A stretch of DNA of 64,000 bases, taken from NCBI GenBank assembly GCA_023411645.1, contig JAEYON010000033.1, positions 1-64,000 on the forward strand. The letters run 5' to 3'. Under the pieces are notes generated by a model. The model was not told the DNA's origin. It did not search any database and saw nothing but the letters and a program-made list of their open reading frames with translations. Of this stretch, positions 8,892 through 17,585 are shown piece by piece (within the stretch, counting starts at the first letter, position 1; every line of letters starts with the position of its first letter). Position numbers and translations under genes: made by a program. Source of the stretch: Bacillota bacterium (GTDB lineage Bacteria; Bacillota; Clostridia; Acetivibrionales; DTU013).

Positions 8892-8920
8892 TTGAAGACA
8901 ACTTGTTATAACGTTATAAT
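8892..8920 (+). promoter_or_regulatory. Promoter of the aldolase-kinase-GntR operon
   Basis: TTGAAG (8892-8897) and TATAAT (8915-8920) are spaced by 17 bp. The -10 box overlaps the palindrome at 8906-8919, which would let a bound regulator block RNA polymerase. Confidence 0.65.
8906..8919. promoter_or_regulatory. Candidate GntR operator
   Basis: TTATAACGTTATAA is a perfect 14-bp palindrome between the -35 and -10 boxes. The operon's third gene encodes a GntR/HutC-type regulator, the likely binder. Confidence 0.55.
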
Positions 8921-8988
8921 AAGTATATGTCACTAAGAATAGAGAACGAAACAAATTTAGATACTATTTATTGAAAGGCGGTTATTTT

Positions 8989-9687
8989 ATGACATTGACA
9001 GTAAAGGACATAGCGCAGATGTTTGATTTAAGCTGCGTAAGAACGGACAGTGATGAAAAGGACATTAAGGCTCTTGCGGAGTGTGCCATGCATTACAATT
9101 GCGGACATGTTTCCGTAATGCAGTGCTTTATCCCTGAAGTGAAGGAACTGTTGAAGGATAGACCGGATATAAAGGTAGTTGGCAACGTAAGTTTCCCTTC
9201 CGGCTCAGACTCGACAAGCCTGAAGGTTTTTCAAGCCAGGGAGATGGTTGCGGCAGGCTGTGATGAGATTGACATGGTCATTAATGTTGGATGGCTGCTT
9301 TCCGACCGGTATGAAGCTGTTGAAGATGATGTGAAGGCAGTTGTGTCTGCTGCCGGAGGTCTACCGGTAAAGGTGATAATTGAGATATCATGCCTTGAAC
9401 CGAAAATCGTGGAAAAAGCATGTGAAATATGTATTAAAGCAGGCGCTGCATTTGTTAAGACAGGTACAGGATGGATGCCTAAGGGCACCACCACAGATGA
9501 TGTCAGGCTGATAAAAGCTATTGTCGCAGATAGAATTAAAATCAAAGCGTCAGGTGGTATCAGGAACCTTGAGACACTTGTTGAGATGTACAAGCTTGGT
9601 GCAGTTCGGTTCGGCGTGAATTTGAAAAGCGGAAAATCGATTCTGGACGAGTGTATTGATATGGGAGGAAAGATAACAATATTGTGA
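8989..9687 (+). CDS. DeoC-type (deoxyribose-phosphate aldolase family) class I aldolase
   Basis: 232 residues from the ATG at 8989, with GAAAGGCGG upstream; an in-frame start at 8971 precedes this site. A TIM-barrel aldolase with the DeoC catalytic set: D95 (EIDMVINVG), Schiff-base Lys K157 (FVKTGTG) and second Lys K186 (KIKASGG). DeoC cleaves 2-deoxyribose 5-phosphate to acetaldehyde and glyceraldehyde 3-phosphate, and relatives act on other phosphosugars. Here it is followed after 18 nt by an FGGY sugar kinase and then a GntR regulator, not by nucleoside phosphorylase genes. It likely splits the phosphorylated product of the neighbouring kinase. The exact substrate is open. Confidence 0.85.
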   Translation: MTLTVKDIAQMFDLSCVRTDSDEKDIKALAECAMHYNCGHVSVMQCFIPEVKELLKDRPDIKVVGNVSFPSGSDSTSLKVFQAREMVAAGCDEIDMVINVGWLLSDRYEAVEDDVKAVVSAAGGLPVKVIIEISCLEPKIVEKACEICIKAGAAFVKTGTGWMPKGTTTDDVRLIKAIVADRIKIKASGGIRNLETLVEMYKLGAVRFGVNLKSGKSILDECIDMGGKITIL

Positions 9688-9705
9688 TCTGAGGAAGGAG
9701 ATAAC

Positions 9706-11244
9706 ATGAACAGCCTAATTATTTCTTACGATCTGGGAACAGGCGGAAATAAAGCTTCTCTTTATGACTCGGAAGGAAATTGCATGTCATGGGTTTTTGT
9801 CCCGTATAATACGGAATATCCGCATATGGGCTGGCATGAGCAGCGTCCCGAGAATTGGTGGAACGCTGTGGTAGTGAGCACCAGACAACTGCTTGAGAAA
9901 ACCGGTGTGAGAGGCGAACAGATTGAATGCCTTGCGATTTCGGGACATAGCCTTGGAGCAGTACCGGTGGACAAAAACGGAGAGCTGCTTCGGCAGACTA
10001 CTCCCATATGGTCCGATATCAGAGCTCAGAAGGAATCGGAAGATTTCTTTACCGGGGTGGATTCGGATCAATGGTACATGACGACAGGCAACGGGTTTCC
10101 TGCTCCTTGCTATACAGTTTTCAAAATCATGTGGTATAAGAACAATGAGCCGGAGATGTTTAAGAAAACATACAAAATACTTGGTACAAAGGACTATATC
10201 AACTACAAACTGACCGGCGTCATGAAGACAGATTATTCCTATGCATCCGGCACAGGCGTTTATGACTTGAAAAATAACATGTATAATAAGGGCTTTATTG
10301 AGGCCGCAGGAATCTCTGCCGAAATCTTCCCCGATATTGTCCCATCTGACTGTGTACTGGGCACGATCACTCCTGAGGCGGCCCGAATTACCGGACTTGG
10401 CAACAATGTAAAGGTGGTTTGCGGCGGCGTTGATAATTCATGTATGGCTCTTGGAGCTAAAAACATTGAAGAGGGCAGGGTATATACTTCTTTGGGTTCA
10501 TCAGCGTGGATAGCTGTATCTTCAACTGATCCGGTGCTGGATTTGAAGGCCAGACCTTATGTATTCGCTCATGTCATACCGGGCATGTACACCTCGGCTG
10601 TGAGCATATTCTCTGCGGGAACTACCTTTACGTGGCTGAGGGACAATATCTGCGGCGACCTGAAGACACAGGAGGTGTCAGGCGGAAGAAATGCATACCA
10701 GTTGATGGATATGCTGGCGGAAAAAGCCCCTGTGGGGTCAAATAAACTGATCTTTAACCCAAGTCTGGCCGGTGGCACTTCCCAGGATGCCAGTGCGAAC
10801 CTCCGTGGCGCGTATATGGGCCTTGATCTGAAACATGGCAGGAATGAACTCATCCGGGCTTGCATGGAGGGTATTGCAATGAATCTTAGGCTGAGGCTTG
10901 ATGTGTTAAGGAAAAAATGCACTCTCCAAAATGAAATGCTCATTGTGGGCGGAGGCAGCAAAAGCGCTCTGTATAGAAGAATATTCGCAGATGTGTATAA
11001 TATGGATATCATTAAGACCAATATTGATCAGGATGCCGGAGCATTGGGAGCTGCGGCTATAGCCGCCGTAGGATGCGGCTTATGGAAGGATTACAGCAGG
11101 ATCGACAGTATACACAGAACATTGGAGGTCGTTGCCCCCGACCCTGCAAACAATCAGGTCTATGAGCGGCTACTGCCGGTATTTGAATTCGCAGCGGTCC
11201 AGCAGGCGGCAATATCGGATCGTCTACATGATTTGCAGCTATAA
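9706..11244 (+). CDS. FGGY-family carbohydrate kinase (xylulokinase-like)
   Basis: 512 residues, with AAGGAG before the ATG. Typical FGGY kinase: N-terminal phosphate-1 loop (SYDLGTGGNKASLYD), a conserved WSDIRAQ substrate region near residue 102, and a C-terminal ATP-binding lobe with GGGSKSALYRRIFADV. The family phosphorylates pentuloses, hexuloses, glycerol and polyols. The closest general pattern is XylB, but the specificity residues are not decisive and no xylose isomerase is adjacent. It is the middle gene of aldolase-kinase-regulator. The DeoC-like partner suggests a substrate that yields an aldehyde after phosphorylation and aldol cleavage. Confidence 0.85.
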   Translation: MNSLIISYDLGTGGNKASLYDSEGNCMSWVFVPYNTEYPHMGWHEQRPENWWNAVVVSTRQLLEKTGVRGEQIECLAISGHSLGAVPVDKNGELLRQTTPIWSDIRAQKESEDFFTGVDSDQWYMTTGNGFPAPCYTVFKIMWYKNNEPEMFKKTYKILGTKDYINYKLTGVMKTDYSYASGTGVYDLKNNMYNKGFIEAAGISAEIFPDIVPSDCVLGTITPEAARITGLGNNVKVVCGGVDNSCMALGAKNIEEGRVYTSLGSSAWIAVSSTDPVLDLKARPYVFAHVIPGMYTSAVSIFSAGTTFTWLRDNICGDLKTQEVSGGRNAYQLMDMLAEKAPVGSNKLIFNPSLAGGTSQDASANLRGAYMGLDLKHGRNELIRACMEGIAMNLRLRLDVLRKKCTLQNEMLIVGGGSKSALYRRIFADVYNMDIIKTNIDQDAGALGAAAIAAVGCGLWKDYSRIDSIHRTLEVVAPDPANNQVYERLLPVFEFAAVQQAAISDRLHDLQL

Positions 11245-11328
11245 AATTCCTGTCTGCTGTATCTGAGAAATAAAATATACTTTGATTAAAAATATTTGTG
11301 GGTTAATGCTAGATTGTGAGGTGATATA

Positions 11329-12066
11329 TTGATTGATAAGTCTCAACCCATACCTTTGTACTATCAGGTTAAAGAAAGTCTTCTGGAAAAAATAAAAAAC
11401 AATCAATTCTCTGTAGGAGATCTGTTCCCTTCGGAAACGGAACTTCAGGAGAACTACCAGGTTAGCCGGATCACGATACGGCGTGCAGTACAGGAACTGG
11501 TTGCGGAAGGGTATCTATATACGCAGCAGGGGAAGGGGACATTTGTCAGTAAGCCGAAAGCGGCTCAGGAGCTCAATATGATATCAAGCTGGGCTGAAAC
11601 GGTGGCTGCGCTTGGCATGCATCCGCAATCCAGAGTCATCCACCTCTCTGAGGAACCTGTGCCGGCCGATATCGCCAAAATGCTGGAACTTCCGGCAGGA
11701 GAAAAGATATTTCGACTGGAGAGGATCAGATATGCGGACGATGAACCTGTCTGCATGATGACAAATTATTTGGTGCCTGCGCTTGTACCGGGTTTTTTGT
11801 CTAAGGGGTTAAAAGGAGAATCATTGTATGAGATGCTTGAGAGAGAATATCATATTCTTTTTGGCAGAGCGGAGGAAACAGTTGAAGCAAAAGCAGCTAA
11901 ACCTAATGAGGCAGCTTTGCTGAATATTAAAAAAGGAGCGCCTCTACTATACGCGACCCGCATCACCCGAGATACCGCCGACCGGCCTGTAGAAGTAGTT
12001 ATAACCATCACGCGGTCTGACCGGTATTCATATAAAATTAAGCTTCTGGGCAGATACACCAAATAA
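11329..12066 (+). CDS. GntR/HutC-family regulator with UTRA domain
   Basis: 245 residues with a TTG start at 11329, supported by GAGGTGA six nt upstream. The N-terminal winged helix (PLYYQVKESLLEKI, then SRITIRRAVQELVAEGYLY) is followed from about residue 90 by a UTRA ligand-binding domain. UTRA regulators are usually repressors released by a sugar phosphate. The gene is last in the DeoC-FGGY operon and ends at a strong terminator. The palindrome over that operon's promoter (8906-8919) is the probable operator, giving autoregulation. Confidence 0.88.
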   Translation: MIDKSQPIPLYYQVKESLLEKIKNNQFSVGDLFPSETELQENYQVSRITIRRAVQELVAEGYLYTQQGKGTFVSKPKAAQELNMISSWAETVAALGMHPQSRVIHLSEEPVPADIAKMLELPAGEKIFRLERIRYADDEPVCMMTNYLVPALVPGFLSKGLKGESLYEMLEREYHILFGRAEETVEAKAAKPNEAALLNIKKGAPLLYATRITRDTADRPVEVVITITRSDRYSYKIKLLGRYTK

Positions 12067-12072
12067 TAAAAA

Positions 12073-12107
12073 CAGGGAGAGGTCACTTGACCACTCCCTG
12101 CTTTTTT
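12073..12107 (+). terminator. Rho-independent terminator after the GntR gene
   Basis: Stem CAGGGAG-AGGTCA / TGACC-ACTCCCTG with a short loop, followed by CTTTTTTG. It separates the plus-strand GntR operon from the converging dehydrogenase gene. Confidence 0.9.
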
Positions 12108-12154
12108 GTGTTTCTTTATATGATATATGCGTCCTTCTTTTGTGAGTCGCTTTA

Positions 12155-13213
12155 TTACTTAAGGAGCTTTCTTTCTTTTGCAGACGGATCAACGAAGACC
12201 TTGATCAGGTTCTTGTTAGTCCTTAGCTCCTGAAGAGCCTGTTCCAGCTCTTCGAGAGGTACTATCATCGAAAACATCGGACTTGGGTCTACTCTCTTGT
12301 GTTTGAGCAGTGTTAATACGTCGCCCCAGTCATTCCCAATACCTGCGCAGGAGCCGCTGACCTTCTTTTCGCCCAGTACAAACTCGTAAGGGGAGAAGCA
12401 AGCCTTTTCATCTGGAGGGCATATTCCGAAGGCTTCAATCTTGCCGCCTCTTCTGACCATCTGAAATGCCTGTTCATATGTCTCGGTTGTTCCTACTGAT
12501 TCAAGGACATAGTCTGCGCCTACTCCGTTGGTAAGTCTCATGACTTCGGCAACCGGATCGGTCTTGGTCGCATCAATAACAAAATCCGCACCAAGCTCCT
12601 TTGCCATTTTCAGCTTTGCCTCGCTTCTTCCGATTACAATAACCGGTGCCGCACCGCGCAGCCTGGCAAGAGCTCCATGGAGAATGCCCAGTCCGGTTCC
12701 GATAATAACCACACTTGAGGCTATTTTCACATCCATGCGTTTTGACGCCTGCATAACAGCTGTCAACGGTTCAATGAATGCTGCGGACATTGCGTCCACT
12801 TCGTCAGGGATTGGGTAGCAGTTTTTCCAGGGAGCCTTGACGAATTCAGCAAAGGCACCGTCTGTATGAATGCCTAATTGTGTAAAGGTCTCGCAAAGCA
12901 GATTATCACCTCTGCGACAGAAATAGCAGGTGCCGCAGGGAAGACAAATATCTACGGATACCCTGTCGCCTTTTTTCAAACCCTTTGCATTACTTCCGAC
13001 TTCCTCAACATAGCCCCAAAATTCGTGTCCTGAAATCATCGGAAGAAATTCAGAGGCATATTCACCTTTATATATCTTCCAGTCAGTTCCACAAATACCG
13101 CACATTGCAACCTTGATTAGGACTTCATCAGCGGATATTTCGGGGACCGGGACTTGTTTTAGAACCATCTTGCCTGGTTTTTCAACTACTTGTGCTCTCA
13201 TTGTTCGTGCCAT
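12155..13213 (-). CDS. Zinc-dependent medium-chain alcohol/polyol dehydrogenase
   Basis: 352 residues. Catalytic zinc ligands are C41 (CGICGTD), H63 and E64 (SGHEFWG). The structural zinc loop is C93, C96, C99 and C107 (C-x2-C-x2-C-x7-C). The Rossmann segment is GTGLGILHGALARLRGA around residue 172, suggesting NAD(P). The family covers sorbitol, threonine, butanediol and other polyol dehydrogenases. It lies 17 nt after a sugar-phosphate isomerase/epimerase gene in the same operon, so a role in oxidising a sugar or polyol is likely. The substrate is not readable. Confidence 0.88.
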   Translation of the reverse strand: MARTMRAQVVEKPGKMVLKQVPVPEISADEVLIKVAMCGICGTDWKIYKGEYASEFLPMISGHEFWGYVEEVGSNAKGLKKGDRVSVDICLPCGTCYFCRRGDNLLCETFTQLGIHTDGAFAEFVKAPWKNCYPIPDEVDAMSAAFIEPLTAVMQASKRMDVKIASSVVIIGTGLGILHGALARLRGAAPVIVIGRSEAKLKMAKELGADFVIDATKTDPVAEVMRLTNGVGADYVLESVGTTETYEQAFQMVRRGGKIEAFGICPPDEKACFSPYEFVLGEKKVSGSCAGIGNDWGDVLTLLKHKRVDPSPMFSMIVPLEELEQALQELRTNKNLIKVFVDPSAKERKLLK

Positions 13214-13230
13214 AGCGGAAACCTCCTTAA

Positions 13231-14211
13231 TTATTCAATTCCTTTAAACAGCTTGTCATGACGGCCTTCATATGGGGCGTTGATAAGAAGTGGCTTGAGG
13301 AAGGCGGCTGTTTTAACGACACCATCAGCTCGGCTCATGGTCACATCCTCATGCTCGTAGCTCAGTACATAGTTGTATCCGACCATAGAGAGCTCTGTGA
13401 TGACCTTCTTCCATTGTACGCTTCCCCAACCTGGTATTCTAAACCTGAAGGCGCGGTCAAGTCTCTGCCAGTCGCCCTGCATCAATATTCCGCCGACTTC
13501 GATGTTATGCTCAACAATTTCACCGTCTTTTGCGTGTACGTGGAATATTCTGTCGCCAAGTCTGTCAATGAAGTTCTCAACCTTGAGGCCGAGGTAAATC
13601 AAGTTGGCAGGATCCAGATTGTAGCCAAGGCAGGGATGGTTGTCCACGAGCTTGATGGCTCTTTCTGCGGTATGAATATCATAGATGAGGTTGTTTGGGT
13701 GGGGCTCAACAGCGAACTTCACGCCGTATTCTTTGAATTTATCAAGGATTGGGACAAATTTTTCAGCAAATTCGTTCTCCATAACGGACCAGCCCTGACT
13801 GTAAGGGAAAGGGAAGTAACGGCCAAAGTTTTCTACTCCGGTAAAACCGTTTACTACGGGAACCTCAAGGGCACTTGCTGCCTGTGCAGTCCTGAGCAGA
13901 CTTTCAGTACCAAATTTAATCTTCTCTTCCTTTGTTCCTTTATATATGCCATCTGTATCTACGCCATGAGGGCCAAGGATCAACAGAGAATCTGCATGGT
14001 TGCTCAAAGCAGAAATGGTTAAGCCGTAGCCTTCGACCATGGATTTGATCTTTTTGGCATTGCTGCCTTTCAAGACTTCTTTTGGGTCAAATTGACCGTT
14101 ATCTTCGTAAGCGGGTATTTCCAGGGCCTCATATCCGTTTTCCGCTGCTAGCTTAGCAACTTCCTCCAGCGGTTTTTCAGTATAATTTGCTGTGAAAAAA
14201 CCAAGTTTCAT
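13231..14211 (-). CDS. Sugar phosphate isomerase/epimerase (xylose isomerase-like TIM barrel)
   Basis: 326 residues from the ATG at 14211, with GGAGG eight nt upstream (an ATG at 14226 overlaps that site). The protein is of the AP-endonuclease-2/IolE type: N-terminal LGFFTANYTEKPLEEV, metal-site phrases FAVEPHPNNL, YNLDPANLIYLG and HVHAKDGEI, and a final SYEHEDV. These supply the Glu, Asp and His ligands for a divalent metal. Such enzymes isomerise or epimerise sugars or cyclic polyols. Paired with the Zn dehydrogenase downstream. The promoter region is shared with the divergent flavin oxidoreductase gene and contains an inverted repeat at 14255-14275. Confidence 0.85.
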   Translation of the reverse strand: MKLGFFTANYTEKPLEEVAKLAAENGYEALEIPAYEDNGQFDPKEVLKGSNAKKIKSMVEGYGLTISALSNHADSLLILGPHGVDTDGIYKGTKEEKIKFGTESLLRTAQAASALEVPVVNGFTGVENFGRYFPFPYSQGWSVMENEFAEKFVPILDKFKEYGVKFAVEPHPNNLIYDIHTAERAIKLVDNHPCLGYNLDPANLIYLGLKVENFIDRLGDRIFHVHAKDGEIVEHNIEVGGILMQGDWQRLDRAFRFRIPGWGSVQWKKVITELSMVGYNYVLSYEHEDVTMSRADGVVKTAAFLKPLLINAPYEGRHDKLFKGIE

Positions 14212-14254
14212 TTCATCATCCTCCATTTTGATAAAGTAGTAAAAAACACAATAG

Positions 14255-14275
14255 TAGTATTTACTAAAGATACTA
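14255..14275. promoter_or_regulatory. Candidate operator in the divergent promoter region
   Basis: TAGTAT (14255-14260) and ATACTA (14270-14275) form an inverted repeat with a 9-bp spacer, within a run of TAGTA/ACTA motifs. It could serve both the isomerase-dehydrogenase operon and the divergent oxidoreductase. The binding protein is unknown. Confidence 0.4.
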
Positions 14276-14297
14276 TGTTTATTTTAGCCCGAAAATG

Positions 14298-14325
14298 TTG
14301 CAAAGTCAATGAATTATGTTATAAT
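14298..14325 (+). promoter_or_regulatory. Promoter of the flavin oxidoreductase gene
   Basis: TTGCAA (14298-14303) and TATAAT (14320-14325) are spaced by 16 bp, about 90 nt before the start codon. Confidence 0.5.
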
Positions 14326-14412
14326 AGGAGTGATAAATGTGAATTATTGTTTGTATTTTGGGATTCATATTTTTAAACGCTTTGTTTATACTATTTTCAG
14401 GAGGTAAATACA

Positions 14413-15654
14413 ATGGATTACAAAAAAACACTTCTTTCACCGATTAAAATCGGAAACAGAACATGTCCAAACCGTTTTTTTATACAGGCAATGGAGTGTA
14501 CGGATGCCGATAAGGATGGCAACCCGTCTGACTTAACCTACCGGAGATATGAGAACTTATTCCGCGGCGAAGCCGGTATGGTCACGCTGGAGGCCATTTC
14601 AATAACAGATAAGAGCAGATCGAGAATTGAGCAGCTTTTAATCATGCCTAAAAACGAGAAGGCTCTGGCACAGTTTGTGAAACGTATGAAAGAGATCAAC
14701 CCAAATGCTTTGTTTGTATTTCAACTCACCCATTCAGGTGAACTGAGTCATCCTGGTTTCTCACGCCGTGTATGTATAAAGCCGCTCCCCGGGTATGGAG
14801 GCGACGTTCTGACGGAAGAAGAGTTTGAAGAAATCATGAATCAATTTGTCCTCGCTGCAAAGATTGCCCACAGCGCAGGTGCTGACGGGATAGATATGAA
14901 GCTGTGCCACGGCTACCTGGGCTCGCAGGTCCTGCGTCCTTATAATGATCGCAAATGGAAATATGGCGGCTCTTGGGAAAACAGACGCCAGTTTGCTTTT
15001 GACCTTTATGAGAGGATACAAAAAGAAGTAAACGATAAGAACTTTTTGATTGGTTCAAAGATATCGGCATGGGAAGGCTTCCCGGGAGGCTTTGGCACCA
15101 TGGGCCCGGACAACCCGATTATAGATCTGACAGAGCCTATCGACCTGATTAAAGGGCTTGAGGAGAGAGGCGCGCAGTACTTTGTGCAGTCTGCAGGCAG
15201 CCCGTCCATAACTGTAAGTCTGACACAAGCTGATAAAAATTCTCCGTATTTTGCATACTTGCACATGGGATTTGCAAAGGCTTTCAAAGACAATTTGAAA
15301 CCGGAAACCGTTGTAATCGGATCCAACTATTCACTCTTCCGTGACGGCAAGAATAAGCTATGTGCCGTTACAGAGGAGCAAAGCTCATTATTTAACTTTG
15401 GCGCAATGAATATTGAAAGAGGGTATGTGGATATGCTTGCCCTTGGACGTCAGTCGTTTGCTGATCCTTTGCTTCCCTTAAAGCTGAGGGAGGGCCGCGA
15501 GAATGAAATCAAGTACTGTACCGTATGTGACAACTGCCTCGAGCTTTTGATCCAGCAAAGCCCGATCGGATGTACTACTTACAATAAATACTATACGGAT
15601 GTACTCGTAAAAACACGTAAAGAAAAAGGGCGACTGAAAGTTAATCACACTTGA
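14413..15654 (+). CDS. NADH:flavin oxidoreductase (old yellow enzyme family) with a Cys cluster
   Basis: 413 residues, with CAGGAGG before the ATG. The TIM-barrel OYE domain is visible from LLSPIKIGNRTCPNRF through QLTHSGELSH, the CHGYLGSQVLRPYNDR active region (usual HGYL-FLSP form), and LALGRQSFADP near the end. After the barrel comes C-TV-C-DN-C-LELLIQQSPIG-C, a C-x2-C-x2-C-x11-C pattern that matches the [4Fe-4S] site of the 2,4-dienoyl-CoA reductase branch. The large C-terminal FAD/NAD domain of that branch is absent, so electrons would have to come from another protein or directly from NAD(P)H. Substrate unknown; it sits among sugar genes. Confidence 0.85.
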   Translation: MDYKKTLLSPIKIGNRTCPNRFFIQAMECTDADKDGNPSDLTYRRYENLFRGEAGMVTLEAISITDKSRSRIEQLLIMPKNEKALAQFVKRMKEINPNALFVFQLTHSGELSHPGFSRRVCIKPLPGYGGDVLTEEEFEEIMNQFVLAAKIAHSAGADGIDMKLCHGYLGSQVLRPYNDRKWKYGGSWENRRQFAFDLYERIQKEVNDKNFLIGSKISAWEGFPGGFGTMGPDNPIIDLTEPIDLIKGLEERGAQYFVQSAGSPSITVSLTQADKNSPYFAYLHMGFAKAFKDNLKPETVVIGSNYSLFRDGKNKLCAVTEEQSSLFNFGAMNIERGYVDMLALGRQSFADPLLPLKLREGRENEIKYCTVCDNCLELLIQQSPIGCTTYNKYYTDVLVKTRKEKGRLKVNHT

Positions 15655-15692
15655 TATATGCTAGTTGAATCATAATTATTTGCTGCGTAAAA

Positions 15693-15732
15693 AAAAAGAG
15701 GGGCCCGCACATTTCGTGAAGGGTCTCTTTTT
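15693..15732 (+). terminator. Terminator after the flavin oxidoreductase gene
   Basis: AAAAAGAG (15693-15700) pairs with CTCTTTTT (15725-15732), extended inward by GGGCCC/GGGT pairing, and ends in a T-run. It can function on either strand. Confidence 0.75.
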
Positions 15733-15828
15733 ACGTCTTTACATTATTAGCGCGGCAAGAGTAACCGGGTTTGTGATGTTGATTAAGATTTGGAGATGAC
15801 CGCAAATGTTGCAAAAAATTTTTATATG

Positions 15829-15857
15829 TTGATTTAATGTGGTTTTATTGATATAAT
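15829..15857 (+). promoter_or_regulatory. Promoter of the PfkB-aldolase-DeoR-kinase group
   Basis: TTGATT (15829-15834) and TATAAT (15852-15857) are spaced by exactly 17 bp, about 50 nt before the PfkB start codon. Confidence 0.65.
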
Positions 15858-15911
15858 AACTCCAAGTAAAAATAAAGTCTTTGAGAATATCACATCCCGG
15901 AGGCAGAATAA

Positions 15912-16847
15912 ATGGTAATCACAGTAACAATCAACCCGGCAATGGACAGAGTTATTAAAATAGAAAAATTTAGGCAGAATGTAACAAACCGGATCCAAAA
16001 GCAGTTTAAATGTGTTGGAGGGAAGGGTACTCATGTTTCAATAAACTTAAGTCTGATGGGTATTAGAAGTATAGCCCTCGGCGTTGTGATGGGACTAACT
16101 GGTGAGGATATAATAAAAGAACTGTCTGCCTATGATATCGACTTGAGGTTTATCAGACTTAATGAAGGCAGTTCCCGGACAAATTATGTTTTGGTGGATG
16201 CTGAGGGAAACAGCAGCCTGATTTCTGAAAAGGGCGAACTGATGGAACAGAATATCATAGAAAGATTGGTAAGGCAGTATGAGGACGTGATAGGCAGCGG
16301 CGACACAGTTGTGATATCAGGAGATGCATCCAATCAAAGAGATACGTCCTTGCAGGATAGACTCATTGACATTGCTTTATCGCACAAGGCCAGATTTTGT
16401 CTTGACGCAAGCGGAGAGCATCTTGCTGCGGGAGTCAGAAGAGGACCGTTTCTGATAAAGCCGAATCTGGATGAACTGGGATTCCTTTACGGAAAGGAGT
16501 TATCTGGGGAGAAAGATATTCTGGCAGCTCTCAGGCAGGTCCATGAAGCAGGCGCTGAAAACATAGTTGCCTCGTGCGGAGCGGAAGGCTCATATGCACT
16601 GCTTGGCGACAGGCTATACCGTGTGAACTCCGCCCCAGTTGAGGTGAAGAATACGGTTGGCTGCGGAGATGCGTTGCTTTCAGGCATTATTGCCGGTTTT
16701 GAGATGAAGCTTAATGACGTGGATAACCTGAGGCAGGCAACAGCCATTGCGGCGGCGACTGCCATGAATGAATCGACAGTCGGCTTTGATCCTGAAGCAG
16801 CTCAAGAGCTTATAACAGGTATTGAAGTAACAGAGCTTCGCTTTTAG
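15912..16847 (+). CDS. PfkB-family sugar kinase, 1-phosphofructokinase type
   Basis: 311 residues, with CCGGAGG before the ATG. The start VTINPAMDR is typical of the FruK/LacC (hexose kinase, TIGR03168) group. Signature 1 is CVGGKGTHVSINLSLMG around residue 37. The anion hole and catalytic base are in NTVGCGDALLSG around residue 250, with D as the base. FruK phosphorylates fructose 1-phosphate and LacC tagatose 6-phosphate, each producing a bisphosphate for an aldolase. A class II aldolase is the next gene, so a ketose-phosphate branch is plausible. No PTS genes accompany it, unlike a normal fruK operon. Confidence 0.85.
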   Translation: MVITVTINPAMDRVIKIEKFRQNVTNRIQKQFKCVGGKGTHVSINLSLMGIRSIALGVVMGLTGEDIIKELSAYDIDLRFIRLNEGSSRTNYVLVDAEGNSSLISEKGELMEQNIIERLVRQYEDVIGSGDTVVISGDASNQRDTSLQDRLIDIALSHKARFCLDASGEHLAAGVRRGPFLIKPNLDELGFLYGKELSGEKDILAALRQVHEAGAENIVASCGAEGSYALLGDRLYRVNSAPVEVKNTVGCGDALLSGIIAGFEMKLNDVDNLRQATAIAAATAMNESTVGFDPEAAQELITGIEVTELRF

Positions 16848-16910
16848 TGCCGCAATATCGATTTTTTATTTATTTAAGCAAATAAACTAAATTATACCGG
16901 AGGAATGAAT

Positions 16911-17513
16911 ATGGCCATCGCTTATTATGAAGAAAGAAATAGATTAGCTTGTACGATGAAGCTGTTGTTTGACAGAAAGCTGACAAACGCAGCCGGAGGA
17001 AATGCGGCGATGCGTGTCGGGGAAAACCGCATTCTTGTTACGCCTTCCATGATGTCGGAACATAAGCATTGTGTACTCAGGCCGGAGGAAATTCTGGTGT
17101 GCGACTATGATCTGAATATAATTGAGGGAGAAGGCGTACTGTCCAGGGAATGTAAAATGCATGCCCTGATGCTAAAGAATATACCGGAGATTGGCGCAGT
17201 GATCCATGCCCATCCCGAGTATACAATGGTATATGTTTCTGCCTCTAAGCCCATACCATCGGTGACGGAGGCTACTCAAAAGATGGGTGATTGCGGGCTG
17301 ATCGAGCAGGCGAAGGCCTACTCGCAGGATCTGGCAGACCATGTGTATGATTATTTCAAGGACAAAAGAGAACTGCTGACAAGGACCGGACTTTGCGCAC
17401 TGCTACCGCTGCATGGGACGGTCGCGGTGGGCAAGCATCTTGAGCAGGCCTTCAGTGTTGTAGAACGGATAGAATGCGATGCAAAATGCAATATTTTCCG
17501 AAAGATGATATAA
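16911..17513 (+). CDS. Class II aldolase/adducin-family protein
   Basis: 200 residues. ATG 16911 is preferred because GGAGG lies 7 nt upstream; an ATG at 16905 is only 1 nt from that site. Metal ligands fit the FucA/AraD pattern: HAHPEYTMVY (two His near residue 100) and LPLHGTVAVG (third His near 166). The acidic catalytic residue probably lies in SRECKMHALM. Family members cleave ketose 1-phosphates (fuculose, rhamnulose) or epimerise ribulose 5-phosphate. With a rhamnulokinase-like FGGY enzyme in the same gene run, a kinase-then-aldolase route giving dihydroxyacetone phosphate is likely. Confidence 0.85.
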   Translation: MAIAYYEERNRLACTMKLLFDRKLTNAAGGNAAMRVGENRILVTPSMMSEHKHCVLRPEEILVCDYDLNIIEGEGVLSRECKMHALMLKNIPEIGAVIHAHPEYTMVYVSASKPIPSVTEATQKMGDCGLIEQAKAYSQDLADHVYDYFKDKRELLTRTGLCALLPLHGTVAVGKHLEQAFSVVERIECDAKCNIFRKMI

Positions 17514-17541
17514 TATACTAATAAATGTGGAAATTTATTGT

Positions 17542-17561
17542 CATCCACATATTTATGGATG
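17542..17561. promoter_or_regulatory. Small inverted repeat before the DeoR gene
   Basis: CATCCA (17542-17547) and TGGATG (17556-17561) with an 8-nt A/T-rich spacer lie 25 nt before the DeoR-type gene's start codon. It could be an operator for that regulator or a weak hairpin. Confidence 0.25.
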
Positions 17562-17585
17562 TGAGGTAAGAATCGGAGGTTGCGT

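Noticed and set aside
8989..9687. LsrF-type AI-2 aldolase paired with LsrK
   Set aside because: The aldolase is 232 residues with the DeoC residue set, and there is no Lsr transporter, LsrG or LsrR. Only the loose DeoC plus FGGY pairing is similar.
13258..14022. 254-residue open frame on the plus strand
   Set aside because: It lies entirely within the sugar-phosphate isomerase gene on the other strand and has no start signals.
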